A stretch of DNA of 64,000 nt from Oceanobacillus limi (lineage in GTDB: Bacteria > Bacillota > Bacilli > Bacillales > Amphibacillaceae), in the NCBI RefSeq assembly GCF_900111445.1, contig NZ_FOHE01000002.1:124001-188000 (forward strand), in the 5' to 3' direction. The translations under genes were made by a program, and so were the position numbers. How positions within the stretch are numbered: position 1 is the stretch's first letter; each line of letters starts with the position of its first letter. Of this stretch, positions 47,529-55,865 are shown piece after piece. The notes beneath the pieces were generated by a model. It was not told where the DNA came from. It did not search any database and was given only the letters and a program-made list of their open reading frames with translations.

Positions 47529-47744
47529 GTGCTAAATTTTTTGCATATTACATGGGGGGAGTTTTTTTATGATTTTACCTTTGATCTTTTAATCAAAAGG
47601 CAATATTTTAAAGCAATCATTGAAAAAGACTTTGATTGGTTTGTCACCTTAGAAGGAGAGATAAAAGTAGTACTCCATATGAAGGAAGTTTATAAAGTAA
47701 GAGTTGAGTTAGAACATTTCATGAAAGTTGAGGACCCTTTTTAG
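47529..47744 (+). CDS. Doubtful 71-residue ORF, possibly a gene remnant
   Basis: The frame begins at GTG 47529 without a ribosome site and ends inside a terminator stem at 47742. It contains KRQYFKAIIEKDFDWFVTL and many charged residues. A strong GGGGGGAG at about 47560 points to an ATG in another frame that gives only seven residues. This suggests a frameshifted or decayed gene. No family is recognised. Confidence 0.35.
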   Translation: MLNFLHITWGEFFYDFTFDLLIKRQYFKAIIEKDFDWFVTLEGEIKVVLHMKEVYKVRVELEHFMKVEDPF

Positions 47745-47756
47745 GGTTCTCTTTTT
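47729..47756 (+). terminator. Terminator after the 71-residue ORF
   Basis: GAGGACCCT (47729-47737) pairs with AGGGTTCTC (47742-47750) with one G-U pair, followed by five T. Confidence 0.8.
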
Positions 47757-47819
47757 GAATTTGAAACTGGATTATTCTGACCAGAGTTCTGCATATTCCG
47801 AAATAAATTGAAAAAATTA

Positions 47820-47879
47820 GCACATTAATTCAGATTTCTCGCCGAACAAAATCGGAAATGGGGTGCTGAAATAATGTGC
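47820..47879. repeat. Inverted repeat, possible mobile-element end
   Basis: GCACATTAATTCAG (47820-47833) faces CTGAAATAATGTGC (47866-47879) with one mismatch; an inner CCGA/TCGG extends the fold. It lies in a gene-free stretch (47757-48491). On the minus strand nearby, 47960-48070 reads as WIEELENSRWAKHPRKKYF and so on to a stop, which may be a gene fragment of unknown origin. Confidence 0.55.
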
Positions 47880-48182
47880 CTGTTTACAGTAGTAGGGGTT
47901 AAAGTACTTTTCACTCTGATCAGCGTAATTAATAGTAAGTTTCATATCAAGGATAATTTTCTTTAAATCGATTTTTCGCTTTTTGAATGTATTCCACAAA
48001 ATATTTTTTACGTGGGTGTTTCGCCCATCTAGAATTCTCTAATTCCTCTATCCAATTTAAATCGCAAAATATCATAATCTCTTCAGGCTACACTAGCAAA
48101 AGTCAAACCAAAAAATGCCATGTTTCTGTAATTCAGATGAATCAGTGTAAACTCTCTATGTAGTATTATCAAAACGTAAGCA

Positions 48183-48238
48183 AAATAATAAGCGTATTCC
48201 TTACTATCAAAAAACGGTAAGGAATACGCTTATTATTT
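48183..48238. repeat. Perfect 22-bp inverted repeat with 12-base loop
   Basis: Bases 48183-48204 and 48217-48238 are exact reverse complements (left arm contains AAGCGTATTCCTTAC). No T run follows, so it is not a plain terminator. It lies about 250 bases upstream of the secreted protein gene. Confidence 0.8.
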
Positions 48239-48491
48239 ACTCGGTTTTGTCCCAGTCTCTTACTTTTATAAAAATATTTCATCACTACTTTTATTTTTTA
48301 TAATTAATTTCAAAGTATTTTGTCATTTACATGGACACAAATTCAGGAGAACTTAATTCTTTATTACTATCTCTTAAACTAGATTTTATTATAAAATGAC
48401 TAGTCCTATTTAATTGTTTTTAGCAATATTTAGAATTATTATTGTTTTAAGGTAATTCATGTGTTAATTTTGATACAAATACAGTAAGGAG

Positions 48492-49247
48492 ATGATTAAT
48501 ATTTTAAAAGGAAAAGGTTTTAAAAAAAATTTTTTAGTTAGTTTCATAGTTTTTATGATGCTCTTCTCCACGATTAGTTCAACAGTCAGCGCTACTTCAG
48601 TATCATCAGATAGCAGTAGTGTTAGTGATATTATATACACCGAAGAACACAAGTATGAAACGATAGAGAAGTCCAGTGAATATTCAAAGTTAAAAATTAC
48701 TACCTTAGAAACTAAAGAGGTTGAGTATGTAGAGTCCTATCTTAAAGATGGAGAATATTATCATATTGTTACAAATACTGAAGGAAAATTTTTAGTTGAT
48801 AAAGAAGATGATAAACTATCAGTAACTAATATAAATACAGATGCTAAAGAATTTTTTGATGTAACAATAGAGACTGTTACAAAAGAAAGTCTTGGCCATG
48901 GACTGGTACATCCCACTGATGATTGGTCTCCATGGGAATGGCAAGGCACTCGCTATTATAATGAGATGGTTCGACAAGCAAGTCAAGGACTTACACTAGC
49001 TTTTATTGCGATGGTAGTGGGGCTTCCAGCATGGGTTGGCCTAGTTTTAGCTTTTAAAACTTATTTGGATGCCACAGGGAAAAGTACCGCATATTGGTCA
49101 GAACAACTTTATTATCATACCGATGATTGGACGAACACAAAAACAATCTATACAGGATATAGAACTAACGATTATAGAGGTATTTTAGAAACAACAACAA
49201 AACGTGAAAGGGGCCCTATGTGGAATCGAGAAATTTGGTATGAATAA
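48492..49247 (+). CDS. Secreted protein with internal hydrophobic helix, unknown (bacteriocin-like?)
   Basis: The 251-residue frame has an N-terminal signal (FLVSFIVFMMLFSTISSTVSA), an acidic Ser-rich region, a central domain, and after about 150 a Trp/Tyr-rich part (DDWSPWEWQGTRYYNEM), one hydrophobic helix (LTLAFIAMVVGLPAWVGLVLAF) and a basic tail. The start is odd: AAGGAG touches the ATG at 48492 with no spacing, while in-frame ATT 48501 would be 9 bases from it. The layout (export signal, late amphipathic helix) recalls large bacteriocin precursors; this is only an idea. Confidence 0.72.
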   Translation: MINILKGKGFKKNFLVSFIVFMMLFSTISSTVSATSVSSDSSSVSDIIYTEEHKYETIEKSSEYSKLKITTLETKEVEYVESYLKDGEYYHIVTNTEGKFLVDKEDDKLSVTNINTDAKEFFDVTIETVTKESLGHGLVHPTDDWSPWEWQGTRYYNEMVRQASQGLTLAFIAMVVGLPAWVGLVLAFKTYLDATGKSTAYWSEQLYYHTDDWTNTKTIYTGYRTNDYRGILETTTKRERGPMWNREIWYE

Positions 49248-49265
49248 AATACAATATATTAAGAA

Positions 49266-49313
49266 ATACATACAAAAGATCAGGGAATGCATTCTCTGAT
49301 CTTTTGTATGTAT
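49266..49313. terminator. 22-bp stem between the secreted protein and the convergent membrane gene
   Basis: Arms 49266-49287 and 49292-49313 pair with one mismatch around TGCA (left arm contains AAAAGATCAGGGAA). An internal AAAA/TTTT allows termination in either direction. Confidence 0.78.
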
Positions 49314-49397
49314 CCAGAAGGAATTTCGAATATTTAACGTTCTACACTCCTATTTATGCTACAATTGTACATGATAGCGCTTTTTAGTAATCCACTT

Positions 49398-49691
49398 TTA
49401 GTTTAAATAATCCTTACAGACTAGTAAAACTATAAAAAGAACAAAAACTGCTGCCCAATCCATCTTACTTGTCTTATTATTTTCCACTTTGTTGTACCAT
49501 ATGATTTTTAATAGGTATAACATAAAAAAAAACATGAACACTGGTATAAACACAAATTTAATTACTAAAGAAGGTTCGACTAGGATGTAAGCTAAATAAT
49601 AAATTGAAACAAAAAGAATAATTGATATAAAGACTCTAGTTTTTTTGAATTTTTTATCGTTAAAAATGAACTCAACAATATTATCCTTCAC
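49398..49691 (-). CDS. Small membrane protein, possible immunity protein
   Basis: Started at GTG 49691 (AAAGGATGGG upstream) the product is 97 residues, with three predicted membrane helices and a basic loop (NDKKFKKTR). A TTG at 49712 would add seven residues but lies before the ribosome site. No family is recognised. It converges with the secreted protein gene. Small multi-helix membrane proteins next to exported peptides are often immunity factors, but this is inference only. Confidence 0.62.
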   Translation of the reverse strand: MKDNIVEFIFNDKKFKKTRVFISIILFVSIYYLAYILVEPSLVIKFVFIPVFMFFFMLYLLKIIWYNKVENNKTSKMDWAAVFVLFIVLLVCKDYLN

Positions 49692-49807
49692 CAAAACCCA
49701 TCCTTTCTTCAAGTAAATGATGTTAAAAGCCGACTCTTTATAGGATTATGTTTATTATAACATAAATGGTTTAACAAACAGGGACGGTTCTACGAGGGAC
49801 ATTCGGA

Positions 49808-50347
49808 AGTTTTGCTCAATCATCAAGCTTAATACTACCTTTTCTACATTCTACAAGGTTAAAATACTATGAATCCTTTCAAAACAGAGCATTAAGTGAA
49901 CAGGAATGTTTAAAGCTGTTTAAAGTGTTTTTTGATTTAGACCCTTTTTTTCAACAATACTTTTTGATTATTTTACCACAAAAAATTGTAGGGTTAAGAG
50001 CAAATGAACTATGTAAGCTCACCGTATTACAAATTAATTTTGATCATCTTGTCATTGACAAGGCAAAGAATAAGAAGAAAATCAATACGGTTCAAATCAC
50101 AGATTCAATTCAGAAGAAACTAACGGAATATCTGAAACATAAACGAGTTGCTCATTTACATCTAATGGAGGAGGGAGAAGAACGTTGGGCAAAACAACTT
50201 AAATTTCGAGATAAATTAAAAACTAATGCACACCTTGTTGAAGAATACGCTACTATTAAGAGACAATTAGCAAAGGAATTTAATAATGACCGAGAGGGAT
50301 ATACCGAAGCAAAAACAGAATTTATAAATAAGGTGCTATTTAACTAA
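49808..50347 (+). pseudogene. Chimeric pseudogene: tyrosine recombinase fragment fused to GrpB C-terminus
   Basis: An open frame from about 49808 reads ...RLKYYESFQNRALSEQE, then LRANELCKLTVLQINF (the first catalytic Arg region of tyrosine recombinases) and ITDSIQKKLTEYLKHKR. At about 50147 it changes, in frame, to HLHLMEEGEERWAKQLKFRD and on to FNNDREGYTEAKTEFINKV, which is the C-terminal end of GrpB/UPF0157 family proteins. The catalytic His, Arg and Tyr of the recombinase are missing, as is the GrpB N-terminus. It looks like a recombination scar. No good start is present. Confidence 0.72.
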
Positions 50348-50491
50348 ATGCGGCGACTGCTCAATTTTTATTTTGCATCTCACTATTTAACTAAAGGGGG
50401 CTTGAACATAAAAAAGAGTTACACAAATAACATCTCGTATGTAGAAATGAAACCACTGCAACAAAGTAAAATTAAGAAACATAACTTTCCC

Positions 50492-50513
50492 CTAGTTTAC
50501 ATAATATACATTA
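50492..50513 (+). repeat. 22-bp direct repeat, right copy
   Basis: The sequence is identical to 47112-47133. It lies 145 bases after the recombinase-GrpB chimera, on the right side of the islet. Downstream, TTATCGGAAGTTATTGATAA is itself partly symmetric. Confidence 0.75.
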
Positions 50514-50583
50514 TCGGAAGTTATTGATAAAAGGGGTAACTTAATCTCAATTTCAAAGTATACTTAAGATAGTGAGACAAAAT

Positions 50584-50618
50584 TAAAAAAAACGCACATT
50601 GAAGCTCAACGTGCGTTT
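50584..50618 (-). terminator. Terminator of citA
   Basis: AAACGCAC (50590-50597) pairs with GTGCGTTT (50611-50618), with an inner TTG/CAA; the A run at 50584-50592 gives a T run on the minus strand. It overlaps the citA stop codon. Confidence 0.82.
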
Positions 50619-51685
50619 GGGTTATTTTTTCCAACATATTTTACAGCCGGCCTGTAAATGGTATTGTTGTTGGATTGTTCAATCGCATGTGCACACCAGC
50701 CGACAATTCTGCTTGAACTAAATATTGCTGTAAATAATTCAGAATCTATGTCTAATGTTTTCATAATTGCAGCTGCATAATATTCTACATTTGTATAAAG
50801 CTTCTGGTTTGGTTTATATTCATTCAATAATTTAATTGTTTCACGCTCTGTTTCAATTGCTAATTCCATCCATAATGGGACTTCATCCATATTTGTAATC
50901 GTATCTTTTAAAGCTGTCGCGCGTGGATCGACTGTTTTATAAACCCGATGCCCGAATCCCATGATGCGTTCCTTTTTCTTCAATTTTGCCAAAATCACAT
51001 CATGGATACGGTCGATTGTATTTATTTCATCCAATAAACGTATGACACCTGTTGGCGCACCACCGTGTAAAGGGCCTTTCATTGTACCTAGTGCACTTGT
51101 TATTGCTGCAATCAGATCACTTTTTGTTGAAATAGTGACTCTTGCAGCAAATGTTGAAGCGTTTAATCCGTGTTCCATTGTTAGAATTAGATATGTTTCA
51201 AGAATAGCAACAACATTTTTCTCCTTTTTTTCAGTTAACATATAAACAAAATTCTCAACATGGCTATGAATCGAAGGATCCGGCTCTACCTCCTGCAATT
51301 TTTTCATTTTTCTATAGCGGTAACTGATAATTGTTGGGATAACTGCAATTAGTTTCAGTTCTGCCTCTTCCTCATTCATATCCAAAGATGAAATCGTCGT
51401 TCGCAGTACATCCATAATACCTAGGTTTTCAGGCAATTGATCCATAATCTTTTTAACGTACTTTGGAATATGTCGGTTATTGACAAGTTTAGATTCAAAT
51501 TGATCGCATTCGGATTCGTTCGGAAACTTTCCATACAATATATAAAACGCTGTCTCTTCAAAAGTATAGTACTGTACAAAGGTATATGCTGGAAGTCCTC
51601 GATACAATAACGTTCCCTGCTCTCCATCAATAAAACTTATTTCCGTTTCTGTTGCAATAACACCCTTTAAACCTGGTTGATACAT
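50606..51685 (-). CDS. citA: Citrate synthase (CitA type)
   Basis: The 359-residue protein has the citrate synthase active site: His in EHGLNASTFAARV, His in MGFGHRVYKT and Asp/Arg region near SSRIVGWCAHAIEQ. The short, type II length and the divergent LysR gene match B. subtilis citA-citR, where CitA is the minor citrate synthase. It condenses oxaloacetate and acetyl-CoA. The ATG at 51685 follows GGAGAAGGGAAGGGGAGG on the minus strand. A 2-methylcitrate synthase activity cannot be ruled out. Confidence 0.9.
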   Translation of the reverse strand: MYQPGLKGVIATETEISFIDGEQGTLLYRGLPAYTFVQYYTFEETAFYILYGKFPNESECDQFESKLVNNRHIPKYVKKIMDQLPENLGIMDVLRTTISSLDMNEEEAELKLIAVIPTIISYRYRKMKKLQEVEPDPSIHSHVENFVYMLTEKKEKNVVAILETYLILTMEHGLNASTFAARVTISTKSDLIAAITSALGTMKGPLHGGAPTGVIRLLDEINTIDRIHDVILAKLKKKERIMGFGHRVYKTVDPRATALKDTITNMDEVPLWMELAIETERETIKLLNEYKPNQKLYTNVEYYAAAIMKTLDIDSELFTAIFSSSRIVGWCAHAIEQSNNNTIYRPAVKYVGKNNPNAR

Positions 51686-51794
51686 AATTACCTCCCCTTC
51701 CCTTCTCCTTTCATTATAAACTCCATAAATGATTATTAAAATTTAATAATTTTTAGTATAATGATAAATATATTTTATTAATGGAGTTGATTTT

Positions 51795-52673
51795 ATGGAT
51801 ATGAAATCGGTACAGACTTTTATTTTGGCTGCGGAGCATGAAAATTTTCGTATCGTTGCCGAGAGATTATTCATCACACAACCAGCTATAACGTTCCAAA
51901 TTAGACAACTCGAAAAAGAGTTAGGAGACAAATTATTTATCAAACAAGGGAGAAATGTTTATTTAACTGAATATGGGAGGGTGTTTTATCATGAAGCCAA
52001 AAAGCTCGTAGATCAGTATAATAAAAGTAAAGCAGCTCTTAATCGACACAAACAAGGGTTTCTTAAAACGATTCGTCTTGGCATCTCCCCTATGCTTGCG
52101 GATACAATTCTTCCTTCGGTAATTCATAAATACATTGATTTACATCCAAACGTAGAATTCTCCATTAGTGTGAAGGAATCTATTGACTTAATCAAAGCAG
52201 TCGAGAGCCGTGAAGTGGATCTTGGTTTATCTTGTATGCCCGGTTATGCAAATATTACATCTATTAAATTTCATGAGGAGCCTGTAAGTCTTATTTGTAA
52301 ACACGACGGATATGATGCTGAGTCAGGCCCAATCATTGATGCAGTACATTTACTAGAAGAAAATATAATTTTTACAGATAATCACCCAGTCTATTGGGAT
52401 GCGTTAAAAAGACAACTAAATGAGTTGATTCCAAATCTTCGTTTTATGAAAGTGAATCAATCTCATATAACAAAGCGATTTGTACTGGAAGGAATAGGAG
52501 TAAGTTTTCTTCCTAAATCTATTATCCATAAGGAATTAATGGAAGGTAGATTGTTAGAGATACCAATAAACGCTTTCACTCCTCCTAAGGCAGCTATGTA
52601 TATCATCTACAAACATGAACACGTTGTCGATAATGAGCTTACGGACTTTATCACTAATGTTTACTATAGTTAA
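51795..52673 (+). CDS. citR: LysR-family regulator CitR
   Basis: The 292-residue protein has the LysR helix-turn-helix at 1-60 (FILAAEHENFRIVAERLFITQPAITFQIRQLEKELG) and an effector domain to the end. It is divergent from citA with a 109-bp gap, as B. subtilis citR, which represses citA. A TATAAT-like box lies at 51758-51763. The effector molecule is unknown. GAGTTGA-type spacing before the ATG is modest. Confidence 0.88.
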   Translation: MDMKSVQTFILAAEHENFRIVAERLFITQPAITFQIRQLEKELGDKLFIKQGRNVYLTEYGRVFYHEAKKLVDQYNKSKAALNRHKQGFLKTIRLGISPMLADTILPSVIHKYIDLHPNVEFSISVKESIDLIKAVESREVDLGLSCMPGYANITSIKFHEEPVSLICKHDGYDAESGPIIDAVHLLEENIIFTDNHPVYWDALKRQLNELIPNLRFMKVNQSHITKRFVLEGIGVSFLPKSIIHKELMEGRLLEIPINAFTPPKAAMYIIYKHEHVVDNELTDFITNVYYS

Positions 52674-52680
52674 CAAAATG

Positions 52681-52755
52681 GTCAAGACAATTTTATAATA
52701 ACGAGTAATAGGATAGCATACGCCATGCCTCTATGACGTATGCTTAGATCTTGAC
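52681..52755. repeat. Nested inverted repeats downstream of citR
   Basis: GTCAAGA (52681) faces TCTTGAC (52749-52755), and inside AGCATACG (52715-52722) faces CGTATGCT (52737-52744). It may act as a weak citR terminator. Confidence 0.5.
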
Positions 52756-52780
52756 AGTTATATTTGTAATACATCGTACA

Positions 52781-52803
52781 AACAAGGAAATCACATCCTT
52801 GTT
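52781..52803 (-). terminator. Hairpin after the histidine phosphatase gene
   Basis: AACAAGGA (52781-52788) pairs with TCCTTGTT (52796-52803). The T run on the minus strand is poor. Confidence 0.5.
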
Positions 52804-52827
52804 CCTAGCCCTATCTATCAAATCAAT

Positions 52828-53370
52828 TTATTCAATCCATAACCTTTCATAAGTAACAGAGTTTGCTTGTTTGGTTAGTTGAAATACATCAGGATTACTA
52901 AGTTTTTTCCAATCTTCGAAACCAAATTCATCATTATAATATTTTAGTAACAGAGCCAATAAGTTACCATGGGTTACAATAACAGCATTACTTTTATCAT
53001 CATCAAACAGCCGGTTAACTACACCAGCTATTCGGTTCATCGCTTCTTGACTTGATTCCCCACCATCGAACCTTAATGTCATGTCTGTAAATGTATCCCT
53101 TAATTTTAATAACCAATCAGACATATCTTTGTTACTTAATACTTTTTCGGTCAACTGTTGATCCAATTCAATTTCTATATGTAATGCTTTAGATAGTGGC
53201 TCAATCGATTGGATAGCCCGTTGAAATGGGCTAGAAATAATGCGGTCAATATCTTGACCCGAAAAAAATTCTGCTAGTTTCTTTGCTTGTTCCCGCCCCT
53301 CCTCGGTAAGCTGTGCATTAGGAAGCTGTCCTTCAGCTTTACAGTGTCTAATTACATATATTTTTTTCAA
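52828..53370 (-). CDS. Histidine phosphatase family protein (phosphoglycerate mutase-like)
   Basis: With TTG 53370 as start (AGGGGTGG upstream) the product is 180 residues. Motifs are IYVIRHCKAEGQ (RHG-like with the catalytic His, Cys replacing Gly), LTEEGREQAKKLA, SSPFQRAIQSIEPL, and VIVTHGNLLALLL with the second His. The RHC variation is seen in part of the family. It likely removes phosphate from a small molecule. It lies 29 bases from the methyltransferase gene and is read in the same direction, so they may be co-transcribed. Confidence 0.85.
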   Translation of the reverse strand: MKKIYVIRHCKAEGQLPNAQLTEEGREQAKKLAEFFSGQDIDRIISSPFQRAIQSIEPLSKALHIEIELDQQLTEKVLSNKDMSDWLLKLRDTFTDMTLRFDGGESSQEAMNRIAGVVNRLFDDDKSNAVIVTHGNLLALLLKYYNDEFGFEDWKKLSNPDVFQLTKQANSVTYERLWIE

Positions 53371-53399
53371 AAAAACCACCCCTAGTTTTTAACTGCTAA

Positions 53400-54146
53400 T
53401 CAGGTAACACAGCTTTTTTGTGCTTTTATTACAATGAAGGATGGCCTCCGCTTCTCATTCACTAATTTTGGCATTTTATTTAATCCCTCAGAAGTTGATT
53501 GTGGTTCCTGAATTTCTTCTATTTTGAAACCATTAGTTATTAATGTATTAACTAGAGTTGAAATCGTTCGGTGATATTTAATCACACCTTCTATGTACCA
53601 ATGCTGCTCTCTTTTCCCTTCTTCATGATAATCATCTAATGCCCAATATAATTTATTCCCTTCTCCATCTTTTATCCAATTATCCATTTCTTTACGAGCA
53701 GTAACAATAGGGTGCTCGGTTGAGAAAATAAATACACCATCATAGTTTAATAGATTACGAACCTTATTAATTAGGCCATCGTAATCTTCAATATAATGAA
53801 TGGCTAAAGAACTAATAATGACGTCAAACTTTTGGTCGGTTATATTTATATCTTCAATAGGTGCACAAATGAAATCAGCTTTTCCGTTTTCCGTTTTTAT
53901 TTTTGCTTGTTCGATCATTTTTTTGGAAATATCCACCCCTAATACATAAGAAGCTTTATTCTCCAAGCAATATCTTACAAACTCTCCAGTTCCACATCCC
54001 AAGTCTAAAACAGTTTTACCTTCCAAACAGGAAATAGCTGATTTTACTGCCGGTTGTTCGATGAAGTCATTGTATGTTATTCCACTTTCACGAAGCTTTT
54101 TATATTCATTAAAAAACGTTGGATTATCATAGATATTTTGCTTCAA
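53400..54146 (-). CDS. Class I SAM-dependent methyltransferase
   Basis: Started at TTG 54146 (GGGGGAGGGG six bases upstream) the product is 248 residues. SAM motifs are TVLDLGCGTGEFVRYC (motif I), VLGVDISKKMIEQA (acidic residue of motif II), and FDVIISSLAIHYIED. The target is unknown; similar proteins are YafE/UbiE-like. A longer frame reaching 54284 adds a basic stretch without a ribosome site and is rejected. It is upstream of the histidine phosphatase on the same strand. Confidence 0.86.
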   Translation of the reverse strand: MKQNIYDNPTFFNEYKKLRESGITYNDFIEQPAVKSAISCLEGKTVLDLGCGTGEFVRYCLENKASYVLGVDISKKMIEQAKIKTENGKADFICAPIEDINITDQKFDVIISSLAIHYIEDYDGLINKVRNLLNYDGVFIFSTEHPIVTARKEMDNWIKDGEGNKLYWALDDYHEEGKREQHWYIEGVIKYHRTISTLVNTLITNGFKIEEIQEPQSTSEGLNKMPKLVNEKRRPSFIVIKAQKSCVT

Positions 54147-54285
54147 TACAATCCCCTCCCCCTTTACACATTTCCTACCTATCCAGATCAACCTAAACGG
54201 GATTCTTAACATTAAACGGATTTCTCTTGTAATGGGGTACCGCCAACATTTCGGAAATTTTGTACGGTAAGTGAGTTCTGACAAG

Positions 54286-54351
54286 AAAATTTCATGTTTT
54301 GTTTACGCTAAGACAACCAAAAATGATTTTTGTCTGTGTCGATGAAATTTT
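54286..54351. repeat. Two-tier inverted repeat upstream of the methyltransferase
   Basis: AAAATTTCAT (54286-54295) faces ATGAAATTTT (54342-54351), and inside AGACAA (54311-54316) faces TTGTCT (54330-54335). It lies in a 360-bp stretch without genes (54147-54505). Confidence 0.55.
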
Positions 54352-54505
54352 GTTTTTAAGAGTGCGTTTTAGTGTAACCCATTAATTCACCGTCGCTTTT
54401 ATCAAATTCGGTTGTTTTTGCAATAACAAAAGCCACCTTAAAATAAAAAATGAATAAAAAAAAAAAATGATGGTTATTATAAAAATAAAAGTAGGTGGTG
54501 CAAAG

Positions 54506-54934
54506 ATGAAATATTATTTTATGGTAATCACATTATTTTCTTGTTTATTCATTAGCACAGGTTTTATTTCCGCAGATGAAACACATAAAAATAATGTAAA
54601 TCAATCAGCAACAGATAAAGATATTAAACTTACAGTGGATAATTATTCCGTAAACGGACACGAACTAATCGTGAACTTTACTGTACAGACAAATGGATCT
54701 AACCATATCGACAAAACTTCAAGTTTAATTGAAACCCCAGATGTTTTTATTGACAAAAAGCGAATAAATGAGGGAAGTACTCAATGGTATAAAAAAGTCA
54801 ACAATCAAAAATATCAAGGAACAGTAAAATTAGACATGCCTAACACAAAAGATAAACCATTTAGTGTGAAATTTAATACTGACGTTATATTAGATAAAGA
54901 AGGACAATGGACCGTAGATTTTAAAGTTGAATAA
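54506..54934 (+). CDS. Secreted protein, unknown
   Basis: With ATG 54506 (AGGTGG seven bases upstream) the product is 142 residues. It has a signal peptide (YYFMVITLFSCLFISTGFISA), then a beta-rich region typical of immunoglobulin-like folds (KDIKLTVDNYSVNGHELIVNFTVQTNG and later PFSVKFNTDV). It should be exported. No family is certain; the pattern resembles C-terminal beta domains of anti-sigma or DUF4179-type proteins. An ATG at 54467 lacks a ribosome site. Confidence 0.72.
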   Translation: MKYYFMVITLFSCLFISTGFISADETHKNNVNQSATDKDIKLTVDNYSVNGHELIVNFTVQTNGSNHIDKTSSLIETPDVFIDKKRINEGSTQWYKKVNNQKYQGTVKLDMPNTKDKPFSVKFNTDVILDKEGQWTVDFKVE

Positions 54935-54942
54935 AACGCATA

Positions 54943-55078
54943 GGCTGTCCCGAAAGTTTAAAGTAAATTTTAACTAATAAATTCAATGTTAAATAGATAA
55001 CATCCCGCACCACTTTTTTAGTGATACGGGATGTTTTTTTTGGGATTTAATCAACTCAGGCGAACCTTTTGAGACAGC
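54943..55078. mobile_element. MITE-like element with 16-bp terminal inverted repeats
   Basis: GCTGTCCCGAAAGTTT (from 54944) faces AACCTTTTGAGACAGC (55063-55078), 13 of 16 positions matching. The 135-bp unit encodes nothing and carries a terminator hairpin. No target duplication was recognised. Its ends resemble transposon ends common in Bacillaceae, from memory. Confidence 0.62.
54999..55041 (+). terminator. Terminator hairpin inside the MITE-like element
   Basis: AACATCCCG (54999-55007) pairs with CGGGATGTT (55027-55035), with an inner CACT/AGTG, followed by a run of eight T (55034-55041). It probably ends the upstream secreted-protein transcript. Confidence 0.82.
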
Positions 55079-55104
55079 ATCTTATAAAATAACAATGTTA
55101 GTTA

Positions 55105-55560
55105 TCAATCATAAAAGTATAAATATACACTGCTATCATTGGTGCCTGGTTGTTCTAATTTCGCATAAATTTCAAGATCATTATCCGAACCATCTTTCCA
55201 ACCACTTATATCGTAGATTGTTAAGTCTTGTTCTCCACAATAACGTTTCTTTTGACTAATTTGATCATTTGCATTATTTGGATCATATTCCCATAATGAA
55301 AATGTATAGCAGTTAGCAGAAGAAATATTTCTAACACGAACTTGGGCATTCCCACCTTCACTCGTAACCCAACCGCTACTAGTACTTCCGCCAACATAAA
55401 GGCTCACTTCATCAGAACCTTTAAATTGCCAACCAGAAGGATCACTTAATGCGGTATTCTTAGAAGATATAGGTGCTAGATTATCAGTAGAAGCAAATGC
55501 AGAAGTCGGAACTAATAAGGCAATAAGTGATGCAAGAACAAACACTTTAAACTTTTTCAT
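55105..55560 (-). CDS. Small secreted protein with two cysteines, unknown
   Basis: The 151-residue protein has a clear signal peptide (MKKFKVFVLASLIALLVPTSAFA) and a beta-rich, acidic mature part with two cysteines (SSANCYTFSLWEY and KRYCGEQDL) that could form a disulfide. GGGAGATG precedes the ATG on the minus strand. No family is recognised. It lies among mobile-type repeats and may be a recent acquisition. Confidence 0.75.
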   Translation of the reverse strand: MKKFKVFVLASLIALLVPTSAFASTDNLAPISSKNTALSDPSGWQFKGSDEVSLYVGGSTSSGWVTSEGGNAQVRVRNISSANCYTFSLWEYDPNNANDQISQKKRYCGEQDLTIYDISGWKDGSDNDLEIYAKLEQPGTNDSSVYLYFYD

Positions 55561-55865
55561 AGTAACATCTCCCTAAACTTTAAATTGTGATTCGTCTTAC
55601 AAACATAGAAAATCATGTTGTATGACAATAGCCTCCTTTCATTTTAGGTGTTGTATTAGTACTTCGACGTATTATTGTAATATTCCTGCAATTATATTAA
55701 AACAAACTTGAATATTTATAACTTTGATTCAATAAGTACCCCCTACATCTATTTTTATATCTTTTTATTATAAAAACACCCCCTTTATAGTCATATCCAT
55801 AGGAAAAAACGTGTGCAACTTTTTTAAAAATGATTAAACTTTATTAATAAATCACACGCAATCAG

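Noticed and set aside
47817-47999. A 60-residue minus-strand frame in the islet
   Set aside because: It spans the 14-bp inverted repeat and lacks a ribosome site; no family is recognised, so it is treated as non-coding or remnant.
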